Shown: positions 34,216-47,059 of the stretch, one piece after another
Layout: each line of letters opens with the position of its first letter
Numbering within the stretch: the first letter of the stretch is position 1
Assembly (NCBI GenBank): GCA_014773175.1
Contig: VXCM01001015.1
Coordinates: forward strand, 1 to 64,000
Direction of reading: 5' to 3'
DNA length: 64,000 bases
Origin: Lucifuga dentata
Taxonomy: Eukaryota; Chordata; Actinopteri; Ophidiiformes; Bythitidae
Notes under the pieces: generated by a model
Database searches by the model: none
The model's input: the letters and a program-made list of their open reading frames with translations, nothing else
What the model was told of the DNA's origin: nothing
Program-made: the position numbers and the translations under genes

Positions 34216-37200
34216 AATGTTGTTTCCACTGGGGAGGGGGGCTCATGTCCCCTCCTCTCTTTAAAATCCTAATAAAAAATAAAATCTCTCTTAATAGCAT
34301 CCTCTTACTGTTCAGTGATCATATTCCAGATGAGAAAATACTATGAGCTAATTAAAGTTGTCTTTGCTGTACCTCACTGCAGGAAGAAGCCATGATGACT
34401 TTAGATGTTTTACCCCTGAGATTCCTTTGGCAAGAAGCTCTCAGGCTATGCTTGAAGCAATCCATAATGCAGCTTTTGGAGGCCAAGAGTTAAAGACAGA
34501 AAGTTGGTAATTGTGAAAATTATACTGTAATTTATAGCCTTTTATTGTGATTGAAGGTGCAAAACCTGTTGTTAGACTATACTCCTTACAGTGTATCAAA
34601 ATAAAAGTGAATACAGAAATGCATAGAATACAGAAACGGGGTGAGCAGCTTATCCCAGTGGTCAGTGGGTGAGAAGCATAGTACACCAGGTACAGATCAC
34701 CAGTGTATCACAGGGCTAACACACACACAGAAAGACACTCATACACACTCATTTGACATTTATGGGCGGTTTCCACCTTTGGACTGTGTGTGTTTCCTCT
34801 TTCCAGTTTCCTCCCACAGACACTGAGAAAACATGCAAAGACCACACAAAAAGGCCCATGTCAGATTCAAATGTTTTCTTCTGTGAGGCAACACTACAAA
34901 CCGCTCAGTCACCCTGAAATTAACACAGCATTTGAATTACAATTTCACCTTCCTCAGTCTATAAATATAAAGGTTGTATTTTTCAAAAGATCCTAATCAC
35001 GTCACTTGTTCATGACAGTGTCAATGTAGACTGAGGAAAAAATATATAGAAATTCTTTTGTGTGTGTCAGATTACTAACAAATAAAATGGGTTTATCTAT
35101 ACAGTAGACTTTTTTGTAATTATTATTCTCTTTTAATCAAGAAATAGGTTTTTATGAAACATTAAACATATGCATGCATGGGGTAATTTCTGTCATTTTT
35201 CTTAGAGTTGGTGCTTGTTGGTACTTATGTTTGATTTTGATAAGAGGTGTTAATTAGATCAAAAAGTTTGCATTCCAGTTTTTTTATTTATCCTGCTTAG
35301 CTTAGCATTAAATGTCCTGTTTTGCAATATAACCTGAGTTTTATAGCTGAAAGAGAAATGCAAATGTGGATGTATGCATAAATGTGTGGTGCATGCGCAG
35401 ACGACTTTTTGAGAGAGACAGAGACATACTAAGTCATACAGGATAAATTACCCTCCAGCTCACCCAGTTAACAGTGTGTCCAAAAACTGCCTTGTTCCCT
35501 CATTAGGAGAAAGTGTCATTGCCTTTGCTAAAAGGATCCCTGCTGTGAACTGAAAAAGGGTGCTGAGCACTATCCCTGACTGGGGCCACCCTTGAGCATC
35601 ATCTCTCTCTCTCTCTCTCTCGACTCCATTTCTTTCTTTGTCTCTAAATCCATTCATCATGGCTTTTCCTGTTTTATCCAGTACCTGAGGAGGACTTCTT
35701 CATTAGTGTAGTCATTAAAAGTAAAAAAAAAAAAAAAAAAANAAAAAAAAAAAAAAAAAAACCTCACAAAGACACTGGAGGCATGTGCTAATTCCTCATT
35801 CAGTCACCATCACCCTCTCATCAACAGGATAGATTGGATGGTCTGAAAATGCCACTATAATGAAAAGAGCTAAAAATAACTTCAGTCTTTTTTAATTTAT
35901 CCATTTGAAACGCCATTGAATTTTCCTTCTCTTTGAGATGTCAATGCACTTACACAACATCTATCTAGTAAATGTGACTTCTGTGGAGAAGAGGAAAGAG
36001 ATGAAGTGGTGGTGGAATGGTTCTGTCACTATTACTGAAGTAATAAAAGAAGCACAAGCACATTGCTTTTAGTTTTCATGAGATACAACACAGGAGAAAA
36101 TCATTAGACCAGGTATTAGATTGGCTGTTGAATATGGTCGATGATTCTGCAATATGCAGAATGCAGTAACATCAGACTGAAATATGAAAGGGCTTTTATA
36201 GTAAGTTGTCCATCTGATGTATAGCTAATGCACAGTATGTCCTTGTAAAGATTATACATATGAGAAATCCTTATCAGGGGACTTGAATAAATGAACTAAA
36301 CTGTAATTAATATTTTCTTTGGGTTTGCTCTACTTTTAAAATCGTGTCTTCTGTTCTGTGAGAACATGGCTGCCAGCAGTGGATTCTGTTTTCATAGAAA
36401 CACAAAGACCAGCACAAGCAGTCCTCCAGCATGTTGCTGTCTTCCAAACCTTGAGATGTTCTTTACCTGTGGTTTTGGCATTTGTTAGGATGAGAGAAAG
36501 GCTTATACTGTTGATGTTTTCAACTTCCTTCTTTTTCTTTTGGCTGGCTGGTAATGGGCAGGGCTTATTAGTTAACTCCAGTCAGGTGTTTAAGTGCTTT
36601 TGTGCAGCACTGATGTCACTCACCTCATGGACAATTAAGAGATGCTGCATTCTGGAGCGAATGAGTGAGCCTGTTTCTGGAGAAGAAGAGGCCATTGCCT
36701 TTGAGAATTGCCAAGCCGACTACCACCATTGTTTTCATTATACCAACCAACGTTACACAAAAAATTAACTAAAGACGATTTTGTCGTAAAGCCGTTGGGG
36801 TGGCCGCTTGCCACAGCACTGCTTGTACTCTCCCTCATTGCCATGGAGGCATACACGCTCTACAGCCAGCCAGCTTTCTTATTTTCTTTTGCCTATCAAT
36901 GACGTACCTAACACACACACCTTATGTGGAGTGACACTTAACCTAGACAACCTGGACTGTTTGCCAGTCATTCTCATAACAGTACTTTCATGTTGGAACA
37001 GCACTCATGGTGCAACATTGTGCTGAGTATTAGATATTTCAGTCTGTTTTATCAGATTTTAAAAGCTCATCTGATAATTTGGTGATTTTACCACTAAGCC
37101 CAAATACTTTACATAACTTTATAAATGTAAAAATACAAAATTATGCTACAATTGTACAACTACAATTGTATCCTAATAAAAACTTAACAATGCTTAAAAA

Positions 37201-37610
37201 AAGTCACTCCTATATCTACAAAACATACAAATATTAAAAGTAATGTTATCATAATCCAAAGTGAATAATTTTAAACAGCATTAATGTCACTGTGGTATTT
37301 ATATTTATATATATATATATATATATGTCACAAGTTAAAAAAAAATGAAGATGTCAGCAATTGGAAATATGAGGCTGGGTGTGCTTATCACTTGAAAGTG
37401 AATTGAAAGTATATGGTAAAGAATAGAAATAATCATAAATTGCTCAATACTGAATTTAGCAACTTTATAAATAATAACGCGTTAATCAACAAATGTACTT
37501 TAATTCAACCAACGATGTATCTTGTAAACTTGTATTTCCCTGCTTTAGAAAGCAGCTGCTATGTGGCCCGATACACATCCGGCAACTGAGCTAATCTAAT
37601 GCTATGAACA
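34216..37610. other. Intergenic, simple repeats only
   Basis: Contains (CT)n 35602-35621, a poly-A/N join 35723-35761 and (TA)n 37308-37326. Open frame 36358-36768 (136 codons, plus) has no recognised motif and includes a phenylalanine-rich low-complexity stretch; not called. Confidence 0.5.
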
Positions 37611-37612
37611 GT

Positions 37613-38185
37613 TACAGTGGGAAGTCAGAATTTCCCAGTTGGAATTTCCGACTTCCGACCTCAAACCATTCCAGACAAATGTAAACAAAAAAGCATGGCT
37701 GAATGCCAGTAAATACTGTAAGATTAAATAAACTTAGTAATAAATANTGTAAACAAAAAAGCATGGCTGAATGCCAGTAAATACTGTAAGATTAAATAAA
37801 CTTAGTAATAAATACTAACTAAAGTCAAGTTAGACTACAGGACTGTTTGGTTGGATTGTGTAAATATCACCCTTAAACACTTGTGCAGAGAAGAAAATGT
37901 TCTAAAATTATTTACACTTACATATCAATGGCAAACAGTATACACCATGGATAGTTTAACTATTTAATTTTAAGGTAAAATATTTTATTCAGCTGTAGTT
38001 GATCATTTACATTCACACAGCTCATTTCCACAGGCACTGCCGACGTCATACTCATAAAGTCGGGGTACATAATTTTGCTCTGAGTTTCTCAGTCTGAGCT
38101 CCTACTTCAACTGCTGTTTCAACACATTTTTCCAAATAGGAGTTGGAAAAATGCGAGTTCTGAGGTAACTGGAATGTAGCCATCA
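37613..38185. mobile_element. Non-autonomous element of the TTTCCCAGTT/GGAATG family
   Basis: The left end AATTTCCCAGTTGGAATTTC, CGACTTCCGACC and CCATTCCAG (37628-37675) and the right end GGAGTTGGAAAAATGCGAGT, TCTGAGGTAACTGGAATGTA (38141-38180) resemble each other in inverted orientation. A copy of GTCGGGGTAC lies at 38060. The interior holds a 67-bp exact duplication around N 37747. Superfamily is not certain (hAT-like by style). Confidence 0.45.
37680..37814. repeat. 67-bp exact duplication around N 37747
   Basis: 37680-37746 equals 37748-37814; assembly join. Confidence 0.9.
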
Positions 38186-38267
38186 GCTACATGCACCATT
38201 CTAAAAGCCTTCAAAATGCACAAAGAGATGTAGAAAGGTATTCATGAGTTTGTTTGACTGTAGAACC

Positions 38268-38680
38268 TCATTTGCGCCTTGCATCGCGTTATCTGTATCT
38301 GGAGGTTATCTGGATAATGACACTGGAAATTGGGACTGTATTAACACATGTTCTCATTATCTGAATTCTACCTGCATTGTGACTGGATCTCAATGGGTGG
38401 TTTGTTACACTAAACACACTTAAAGCCTGTATTTCCTCTTTGCTTCACAGACAAGCTTCCATTTAAAAAAAGAAATCACTAATAACTTTTTTGTGTGGGC
38501 TTTCACTCTCCACATTCTAGGTGCAGGTACCCATTTACAGCAAGTCGCAACTCCTTATTCAGTATAATTTTATTAATGAGAATGAGTGGAAAGAGGAGGT
38601 GGAGTGACATTTTCAACTTATGTGTGGATGGATTTTATCTCATATACGTGTCTTTAAACCTGGCTAGTTGTGACTGAGAT
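38268..38680. repeat. Diverged relative of the MITE at 46373
   Basis: Shares, in the same order, GGTTATCTGGATAATGACA, ATTCTAGGTGCAGGTACCCA, a GAGTGGAAAGAGGAGGTGGA/GTGACATTTTCA block and GGATTTTATCTCA with 46430-46650. Ends are not resolved. Confidence 0.55.
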
Positions 38681-41386
38681 CTGCTCACAATGCGAGCTAG
38701 ACAGTTTACGTATATCCATCTTGGCCAGAACATTTGTACAAGTAATTCTAGTTGCAGTCTAATAATATTTTATCTGAATGACTGAAGCAGTAACAAATAC
38801 AAAGACATGCATATGTTGAAAGTACTACATGATGAGTCTTTATTGTCTAAGTTGTGTTGATGAACCTCTCAGTTGGTGATTTCTGCCTCATCAGATTAAC
38901 TGTACCACCTCCTCCACTGGCTGTGGTAAGACATTGTTTGGTTCAACCACCATCACAGAAATGTACTCTTCAGTGCCTTGCATTTTGTTGATTGCATAAC
39001 CAACATTGGCTTTTTAATTTAATGTCTAGAATTTTCTTCTGGCTCTTTATTTTACACACAGATATGTGCATAATTCATGTATACACTTTTTTTCATGATA
39101 GTGGTTCTTTTGGCAGCATACCTGTGGTGCCATTTTCATTCATCTGCAGTCTCTCCTCAGCTCCCATGGGAGCCCCTTTCTCTTTTGAACTGCATTCATA
39201 TGCAGTTATCCTTCTTTAGAAATTCACATTTACCTCCCATCTCATACTAGTCAGCATTACTCCTTATATTTTAACCTTGACAATAAGCTTTTCATAACCT
39301 TAACTAAGTGTTTAGTCATCTCAGCTTAGCTACTGTATATTTAGTGTACTATCACAATGTTTGTAGATGTTTTTGGTGCAATTAGTTCTGCTGCACGGTG
39401 CCACACGTCACAATTTATCCATTCCTCTGATAAATGCATATCAGCTCATTTTTCAGCAAGCAACAGAATTTGTGCATCCCTGCAAACAGTACAATCTAAA
39501 TTTTCATTTTTTTCTTTAGGAAAATTCATTCAGATTAATTTTTTCCAGTGTATGCACTGCTGACTTGTCTGGCAGGTTTGTGGGCCTTATCTTGTATCAC
39601 ACTGCAGGTTGGGGAATTGTCTTTTTGGTCCTCTTCATAACCATGGCAATATCCTTCCTCTGAAAAATGCATAGTCAGTGTTGGCATCCATTGAAGCCAA
39701 GCTAGCGCTGGCAGAAGCTTCTGGTTGCACTGATTCCTCATTTATCAGTTTAGTTTGTTTTGTAAACCCAAAATTTTCAAGTAGACTGCTTTATTTTCTC
39801 TTCTCCATTATGACATTTGCTCAGACCGAACTGACAAAACTTAGTGGCCAGCTCTTTAGTGCTGCTTAAGTTTTGTTCGCTCAATTACCATCAAGTCATC
39901 GACTGCAAAAAAAGTACGGCACCACAGAGCCCAGATGGCCATTGGAGGAGTAGCATTGTATATGATTGGCCCTCAGTTAAACACCATTAAATATAAAAAT
40001 ATTAACACAGAAACACAGAAATTATCAACAGAAATTCAATTTTTCCAAAACAGTGTTTTCAGGAGAGCTCATGATTTAATTGAGGCAGTGGAGTTCCCCC
40101 GGCTCCTCTGAAATTCACACCTTGCTTTCATGGATGAGTGGCCCAGATGAGTGGGGCCATTTACAAACAAGGGGTCTGCATTGAAGTCACAGTTTAGTTT
40201 TCAGTGAGTAAGCCCCTCATGAATTTGAGTATGAGTCTTCTCATCATACTTCAAAACCTAAAATAGAGCTTTTTGTCATGAAGCAGAGCTGCATGTAATC
40301 CTTCTCATGTATTTGAAGACTTGAGATTCCAGTAGGCAGACAGGACTCGAAATACTCCACCTCCTCCAGCCAAAATAGAACAAAATTGTATGCTCTCAAG
40401 GAGTTCTGGCATCTGTCTGCAAGATGAAGTGAGGAAAGGAAACTGCCTAACTTCCTGTAAACTACAACAAAGCTGCTGGTGCTGGCATGACTTACTGCAT
40501 GTGTCCTTGTAACCCTGAGTTTGACAGACATTAATTCGTCTTAGTGTCACATTGCTTTCCAACTGACAGTATCATTTTATAGAGAGGTAAAAAAAAAAAA
40601 AAAATGTTTTTTTTTGTTGTTGCTGCTGTTTACTGTATTATATTGATTTCTTATAACGACAAAAGTGACCAGATGTTAGCATAGAATGAATCTTTCTATG
40701 TCAATAACATGTAATGTATACTATGAAGGCAAGGAGAGAGAGAGAGAGAGAGAGAGAGAATTACATATGACCCAGTTAACCTTTCCTGCCTACACTTCTC
40801 TCAGGATTCTAAAAATAGCTGCCAACATTAAATGAAATATGACTGCACTTCAATGTAAATAATGCAGCGAGTGGTTAAAGACAGTGACATCTAGACTGCT
40901 CTGCTGTTCATCCATTCACAGCTCGCAGTAATTCACCTCACTGATGTTACAACATGGTGCCAAATTTGGTCCAAAAATCTATGGTGAAAGAGAAAGAAAC
41001 TAAATTTAGCAATAGCATAGATTTTCTTGCAAGAAAAAAAAAGACTTGATTATTCATGTTACAAAATATTTATCTTCTTGTGGGAACTTTAGTGTCGTGA
41101 CACAGCACAAGGTCCACCCACTTTGCTACAGAAGCAAAAACAAAACTGATTTATTGCACCAAGGGATACTACAGAAGCGGAGCACAGAATGCCTTTCTAT
41201 GTCAAATCTGAAACAGCATTTAGCAGTGATGAAATTTTGAGTTATCAAAATTGCCATCAAGATGCACATTAAAAGACCCAAATATTAAGAAATTGAAACC
41301 ATAACTTTTAATGAAAAATAAATTCACTTAGTATTTGGAGAGAGACATTGAGACTTTAATGGAAACGTATGCAGATATTTTTAAAG
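38681..41386. other. Intergenic, no recognised feature
   Basis: Unique-looking DNA with a short A/T homopolymer pair (40590-40615) and (AG)n at 40733-40759. No coding call can be supported. Confidence 0.5.
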
Positions 41387-41535
41387 CAAGCATTTAATGG
41401 CAATGAAAGAATTGAATGGTGCATTAGTTGTACCAGTCAGACATGGTGGTTACTGCTTGGTTTCAACAAAAGTCCAATCAAATGCAAAAAGCACCAAAGA
41501 CATTCATTTAAAAAATCACAGTAAACAGGTAATAG
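41387..41535 (+). repeat. Unidentified ~150-bp module, copy 1
   Basis: Similar to 63455-63602 on the opposite strand. The first 80 bases match at about 90 percent by eye (AAGCATTTAATGGCAATGAA, GAATGGTGCATTAGTTGTAC, CAGACATGGTGGTTACTGCT); the remainder is weaker. It translates as ELNGALVVPVRHGGYCLVS, compared with ELNGALAVPIRHGGYCLVS in copy 2. Most differences between the two are silent or conservative. I do not recognise the family; it could be an old coding fragment or a SINE core. Confidence 0.65.
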
Positions 41536-41860
41536 CCAAGGAAGATCAGCGTGTTAATGAGCTGCCTCATATTTACCAGCCACGCGTCATACTGCTTCTC
41601 ATACAAATAAATCTGATTGACAAGAGATGTGACACTATATACAAAAGTCTGTAAACTTTTCAAGTAAAGGTCTATCCACCTCGAGGTGTATTTGTCAGTC
41701 TTTACAGCTTGAGGGCTTCTGTGGATGTTAGTATGCACACACTACATGAAATTGACATGTTAGATTAGCAAAGAAAATCTGAAGTCTCTGCTATAGAGTT
41801 CTGCATTGAGATTGACACTAATATAGGAGAAATATGAGATTACACTCTGGGATTCCAGCA

Positions 41861-41876
41861 CCAGGGGTGTGTGTGT

Positions 41877-41911
<35 letters not shown>

Positions 41912-41942
41912 GCATGTGACAGAGANCCAGGGGTGTGTGTGT

Positions 41943-41977
<35 letters not shown>

Positions 41978-41991
41978 GCATGTGACAGAGA
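41861..41991. repeat. (GT)n microsatellite duplicated at an N join
   Basis: 65 bases from CCAGGGGTGTG to GACAGAGA occur exactly at 41861-41925 and 41927-41991 around N 41926. Confidence 0.9.
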
Positions 41992-43490
41992 GACACAAAG
42001 CACAGTGGATGAGACTTGAGGAAGAGGTGTAGTGACACAAGAATGTGGGCGAGATCAGATCAAAACACACTGACTGATCAACTGAGTGGGGTTATCTATC
42101 AGATTTATTGATAACTAACATGAGGAAAATACAGTTTAAAATGTCACTCAGATTTCATACTGCTGAAATTTACCACCAGACTGAAACAGGTCTTAATTTT
42201 TGCGTAATGGTGTTTTATGAATAGCTTTCCTGACATGTAAATAAGGAAATACCATGGTAACTTCTCTTTAGAAGATACCTGTAACAGGTGTTTCTGAATG
42301 AGGAAACATGGTTACATGACGATATTTGCCCTTATCGTTTGAAATAGTTTGAGACTCTTTGTGTGCGTGTGTGCATGCGTGTGTGTGTATGTGTGTGCAT
42401 GCAAGTGAGACAGCATGTCCATGACCTGGGTCAATGTTCTGTGGCAGTTAATGATATCACTTGATACATTTTTTAAATAAAAGCTAATTATCTCCAAAGT
42501 AAAAGTAGTATCAAGCTAATTAGGGTGCAGACATTTCACCTCATTCCATTAGTATATCAGCTTCTTACTCCCTTGGTGAGTGTTCCTCAAGAACACTAAA
42601 TGTGCTACATAGGAGACACGTGTATACAAGCAGACTGGAGCACAAAATTCAAGTTCTTGGAAGTAGTGTCTACACAGAATGTACAACATTATCAAAAAAA
42701 AACAATGAGATAGATAATTTCACAATTATCTGGGGACGTCTGAGAGCTAAATGAAAGCCCTGCTGCTGTAGCATGAGTCATCATTGTCCCCTTCCAGGAG
42801 TGTCACCATTATGAATTGATCCACGTTCACACATGATGCAGCCATGCCAACGTAAGCACTCCCACTTCACTACTCCAACATTAATACAGCTCTGTTCTGC
42901 CTTTCAGACTAATCTTATATCCTTATCTGCTGCAATGAAACAATACTCAGTACTTACTTTTTATTCTGAAGTCTTTACCACTGTACTGTATATCATGCTA
43001 TCATCTTTTAAAACATATGAACATTTAGTACATTTTTAGATTGCAGTGCTTGAAGTGAACAAAAAAAGGTGCAAATATGTCCCCAGTCCTTATTTTCAAA
43101 GCTCAGTGTTGACAGGTATGTATGATTTTTGTTTTATTTAATGTGTGGCCCTTTGACCGTAAGAATGAAATTTTATTGGGCCCTCATCCTCATCAAAGTT
43201 GCCCATCCCTGGCACGGTCCCTGGATTTAATTTGTCCCGCTGCAACCTTTGCTATTGTTTTCCTCTGCATTATTCTGTAGCAGAGTACATAAGATTTATG
43301 AGAGGTTCCGGTACTCCTGAAAATGTCCCAGTACTCTGAAATGAAAATCACAGAGATCCTAGTACTGCGTACTGGCCCACGTCAAGCACTGATGCTGAGT
43401 AGAGTATACCCTATATCTATACCCTTCAGAAAAGTGCTCTGTTACAACATACACTTTTTTTTACTAGGTGAGCAATCATGACCCATGCTG

Positions 43491-43491
<1 letters not shown>

Positions 43492-43544
<53 letters not shown>
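43492..43544. repeat. (CT)n microsatellite
   Basis: About 53 bases of CT alternation with one GT interruption. Confidence 0.95.
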
Positions 43545-44315
43545 AGGAGGATGCCATATATATAACCACAATAGCAGCACCCTCCTGAAAACTGTCCTGG
43601 ATTCACTGGATTCAGTTGGATGTAAGACCATAATGACAGAGACCACTTTATTTCTTCATTCCACATAAACACAAAATTACACCCTTATTCACTCCTTTGT
43701 ACCAGATCTGTATGTTGCATTTGTACCAGCATCTGTAATGTAAAGTGTTCCTGGCTGTCTACTGTGAAAAGAATCTGAATTAAGAGTTATGCATTATTCA
43801 GAATAGTTGACACTCACACTGTAAGACAGCTGAATGGGTTTACCACTTTTCATAGCAATAAAACATTCCTGTAGTTCAGTCAGCAACACTTGTGTGATTT
43901 ATTGCAAACTGCTTTGCAGTGGCACAGGCTGAAGCAAAGACACAAATAGGAAATGGACCGTATCGGCCCAATTCATTCCAGCCATGATTAAAATCGCTCA
44001 GCAGGTAGATAAATCCTGGTTGTACCTGCACCATGTACTTGATGCTCTGTCGCTTGGCCCACAGAATTGCTGATTGCAGCTATAGTTTGCTATGGTATTA
44101 TGGTCAAAACAGTATGAAGGTAAAATGATCTGTCTGTATGTGTTGTGTTCTGCTGGCAGCAGCAGTTACATGTGTGGGGTCAAGCTGGAGCAGTGTGAAA
44201 TGAAACCTGTGTCCATGATTTCAGAATTCATGTCCATGAAACATTCCACAAGAAACATCCTCCTGCACTGCTCGATCATTCAGCTGCTGCAAGGCATTCA
44301 GCACGTCTCGTACTC

Positions 44316-44367
44316 CCCCCCCCNCCCCCCCCCCCAATATAAGTGTGTGTGTGTGTGTGTGTGTGTT
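44316..44367. repeat. Poly-C with N, then (GT)n
   Basis: C run interrupted by N at 44324, followed by AATATAA and (GT)n. Confidence 0.85.
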
Positions 44368-45192
44368 AACTTTTTGGTGATCACTTTCCCTCCTCTGGTT
44401 AAAATTGGAATCCATGACATTTTGGTTAAGAAAAATATTGATGATCTGTGCCAGCAGAGACAGCAAAGACTGTTGTACAGCATCTATCAGTGTGATTTTT
44501 TTCCCCAAGATTTATCTCTATACCACATATATATATATATATAAGGCATATATATATATATAAGGCATATATAAGGCATTGCCTAACATAGAAAGTGGTT
44601 TATAGATATATGATTTAAAATTTCTATGATGATTTATGATGAACGTCTCACAAAATCCCACATTTAAGCTAAATAAGACACTTAACTCTTGAAAATGTCT
44701 ATACGAAGAAGGAAAAACACAATTCAATAAATGATGTAACATTTATTATGTATTCTATGGAAAAATGTTTGCAAATTTAACTTTGGCAGATTCAGATTCT
44801 GCTCTGACATGATGCAAATGTGAAAGGACTCTTTCCCACTTATTTAAAGAATTTTAAAAAGTTTTTCACATTAATTATAACTGATTGTAATGCATTTTTT
44901 TTAAATGCCATATTTCTTTCTATTATTTAACAAATGTTTAACAAGTTCCCCACATTTAAGTTATCATATTTGTCACATTTGGCACCCGATATTTTTTGCC
45001 TTAAAATGTTTGACAGTTCTTCACCACAATATTGACCATTTTGATTTTCCCCAGTAAACTCAAAATAGTAAAATAATGTCCCCACAAATACAATACTATA
45101 ATTTACTAATTTACTTACCATATAATGACAAAATAGGCTGTGTATTGCATATTTTGTCAACATTGTCATATCTTACTGGTTTTTGTAAGTAT

Positions 45193-45345
45193 GTCGCTCT
45201 CGAAGTTAGCGTTAACAAAGAAATGGAAAGTTGATCAGAAGAACAGAGAATTCAAAGAGGAATGGACAAAAAAAAATGCATTCATTCTCCTCAAGTCCAG
45301 CACCAAACCTATACGTTTGCCTGATATGCACTGACATAAAGAACA
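45193..45345 (+). pseudogene. BED-finger hAT-transposase-like N-terminal scrap
   Basis: Plus-strand MSLSKLALTKKWKVDQKNRE, FKEEWTKKNAFILL, then after a frameshift YVCLICTD. This resembles the start of GTF2IRD2/ZBED-type hAT-derived proteins (MSLSK...KRKVD..., EEWT, VCLIC), where the CxxC begins the zinc finger. No histidine pair and no downstream transposase were found, so only about 150 bases survive. The match is from memory. Confidence 0.55.
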
Positions 45346-46372
45346 GTGATGAGATGACGCAGCAATATCCACAGACTAGTGAATGTATTCATCCACATCC
45401 ACTAGCTGTTGCATTCTTGTTGACTCTAGCGTCACATCTTCAAATAATGTGAAAAAGGAGCAGCCCTCTTCATGCTGTTGTGTTATTCTCTTTCGACTTT
45501 TCTTCCTCTTCTTGTATTTCTCAGAACTTGCCTTTGAAGAGGTCTGTATCATTCTTGTGTGGTCAGACAGAAATCAGAGCTGACATCTTCTGGGAAATGT
45601 GGTAAAAGGAACATAAAAAAACATCTTCCATTACTGGATGAAAGCTGCAGAAAGGAAAAAAAAACCTGCTAGTAAAAATGGGAGAGGAGAGGATAGGATG
45701 AAACAAAAATAGCAGTGAAAAAGTGGTTAAAATGGCTTCTTGTAATTGTTGAAGAAATACATTGAAACATACAGTATGTAAAGGCTTATTCTCATGCAGA
45801 AAAGAGTTTGTATCATTTAACACACAGGTAAAGATGTTGATGGATTTGTGGAAGTGCAGTTAGAAAATTACCTGGATTATGTAACTGTTTTTTTTTTTTT
45901 TTTTNTTTTTTTTTTTTTTTTTCTGTCTCACTGGAGTTGGAACACAAATGGGCTCAAAACAGCACGATTTATAAAACTGAAAGGCTGCAAATAATCCCAG
46001 TCTCTTTTCAACACATACCTTTGTGATCTCACTTTATGTAATTAAGTGATGAGATCACCATGATGCAGTCTGTCTCAGCACAGTGTTTCTGCTGCTCTGG
46101 GGGCTTTCAGGGGCCCAGGTGTGTCTCCTCTCTGATTCACCTGAAAATTATATGTCTGAAAATGCAAAATGGAAGGACAGAGCTGCATTATCCAACAGCC
46201 TTCCACTTTTTCCACTGCCATCATCCTGAGTGTGCAGATCATTCATGCATTGCAACTGTTTATTACATAAATATGTATAAAATCATGATAAATGATAAAA
46301 ATTTAAAAATAATATAAATATATATGAAGACTAAATGAAGCCAATTGCTCCTTAATTAAATGTCCACAGATT
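45346..46372. other. Intergenic; T run with N at 45889-45922
   Basis: No coding or transposon signal; contains the homopolymer join at 45905. Confidence 0.5.
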
Positions 46373-46820
46373 TAAGCCCTTTGTTACACCTTGCATTAAA
46401 ATGCAATCTCAGTGTCAATATACATTATCTGGATAATGATATTGGATGTCAGAACTTGCATTTTTTAATTAAAATACCTAATACTTTTTTTTTTTTTTTT
46501 TTTTTTTGCATGGACAGTCTCTAATCCTGTTCCAGGTGCAGGTGCACTAATTTATGGTAACTTCCAATTCTAAATAACTATATTAACCAGAGCAAGTGGG
46601 AAGATGAGATGACATTTTCAGCTTCTGCACAGACTTTATCTCAGAAATGTGCCCCAGCTGTAAGACCACATCCATATGTGGTCTGGCAGACTGAATTACA
46701 TTCCAATCGCAAATTGCATTATGCTTGCATTTATACACTGTATAACCATGCATTTTCTTCATCTGGATAACATATCCAGATACCAATTGTATCTTAATGC
46801 AAGGTGTAAATAGGGCCATA
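46373..46820. mobile_element. MITE with TTACACCTTGCATTAA termini
   Basis: Left TAAGCCCTTTGTTACACCTT plus GCATTAAAATGCAAT (46373-46408) and right, read inverted, TATGGCCCTATTTACACCTT plus GCATTAAGATACAAT match closely. Subterminal ATTATCTGGATAATG (left) and ATCTGGATAACATATCCAGA (right) are themselves palindromic. No transposase. A poly-T run (46486-46507) lies inside. Fish MITEs with GGCCCTGTTTACACCTGG-type ends are known, but this family name is not assigned. Target duplication not resolved. Confidence 0.7.
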
Positions 46821-46861
46821 GACCTTTCTGCCTCTCCATGCCTTAAATTATTACATTTTGA

Positions 46862-46945
46862 ATCTTCTATAGTTAATGTGCAGCGAGCAGGAAGATGAGG
46901 TGATATTTTCAGCTTCTGTGCAGATGTAGGATTCTGTACATGTAG
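46862..46945. repeat. Partial extra copy of the MITE interior
   Basis: AGCAGGAAGATGAGGTGATATTTTCAGCTTCTGTGCAG-like stretch resembles 46594-46630 of the adjacent MITE (AGCAAGTGGGAAGATGAGAT, GACATTTTCAGCTTCTGCAC). Confidence 0.6.
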
Positions 46946-47024
46946 GATCCAGTTATTCTACGGTGGAAAGTCTCACAGGTTTTAATCCTCAATGTATTTT
47001 GTAAATGTATTGGGTAAATAGGAT

Positions 47025-47059
<35 letters not shown>

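Larger units (their letters stand above)
41536..45192. other. Intergenic, microsatellites
   Basis: Contains the duplicated (GT)n at 41861-41991, degenerate (GT)n 42358-42400, (CT)n 43492-43544, poly-C with N plus (GT)n 44316-44367, and (TA)n 44526-44575. No gene recognised. Confidence 0.5.

Noticed and set aside
36358..36768. 136-codon plus frame
   Set aside because: Contains a phenylalanine-rich run and no family match; overlapping minus frames are equally long.
44092..44544. 150-codon plus frame
   Set aside because: Spans poly-C with an N and (GT)n; the reading frame through an N join is meaningless.
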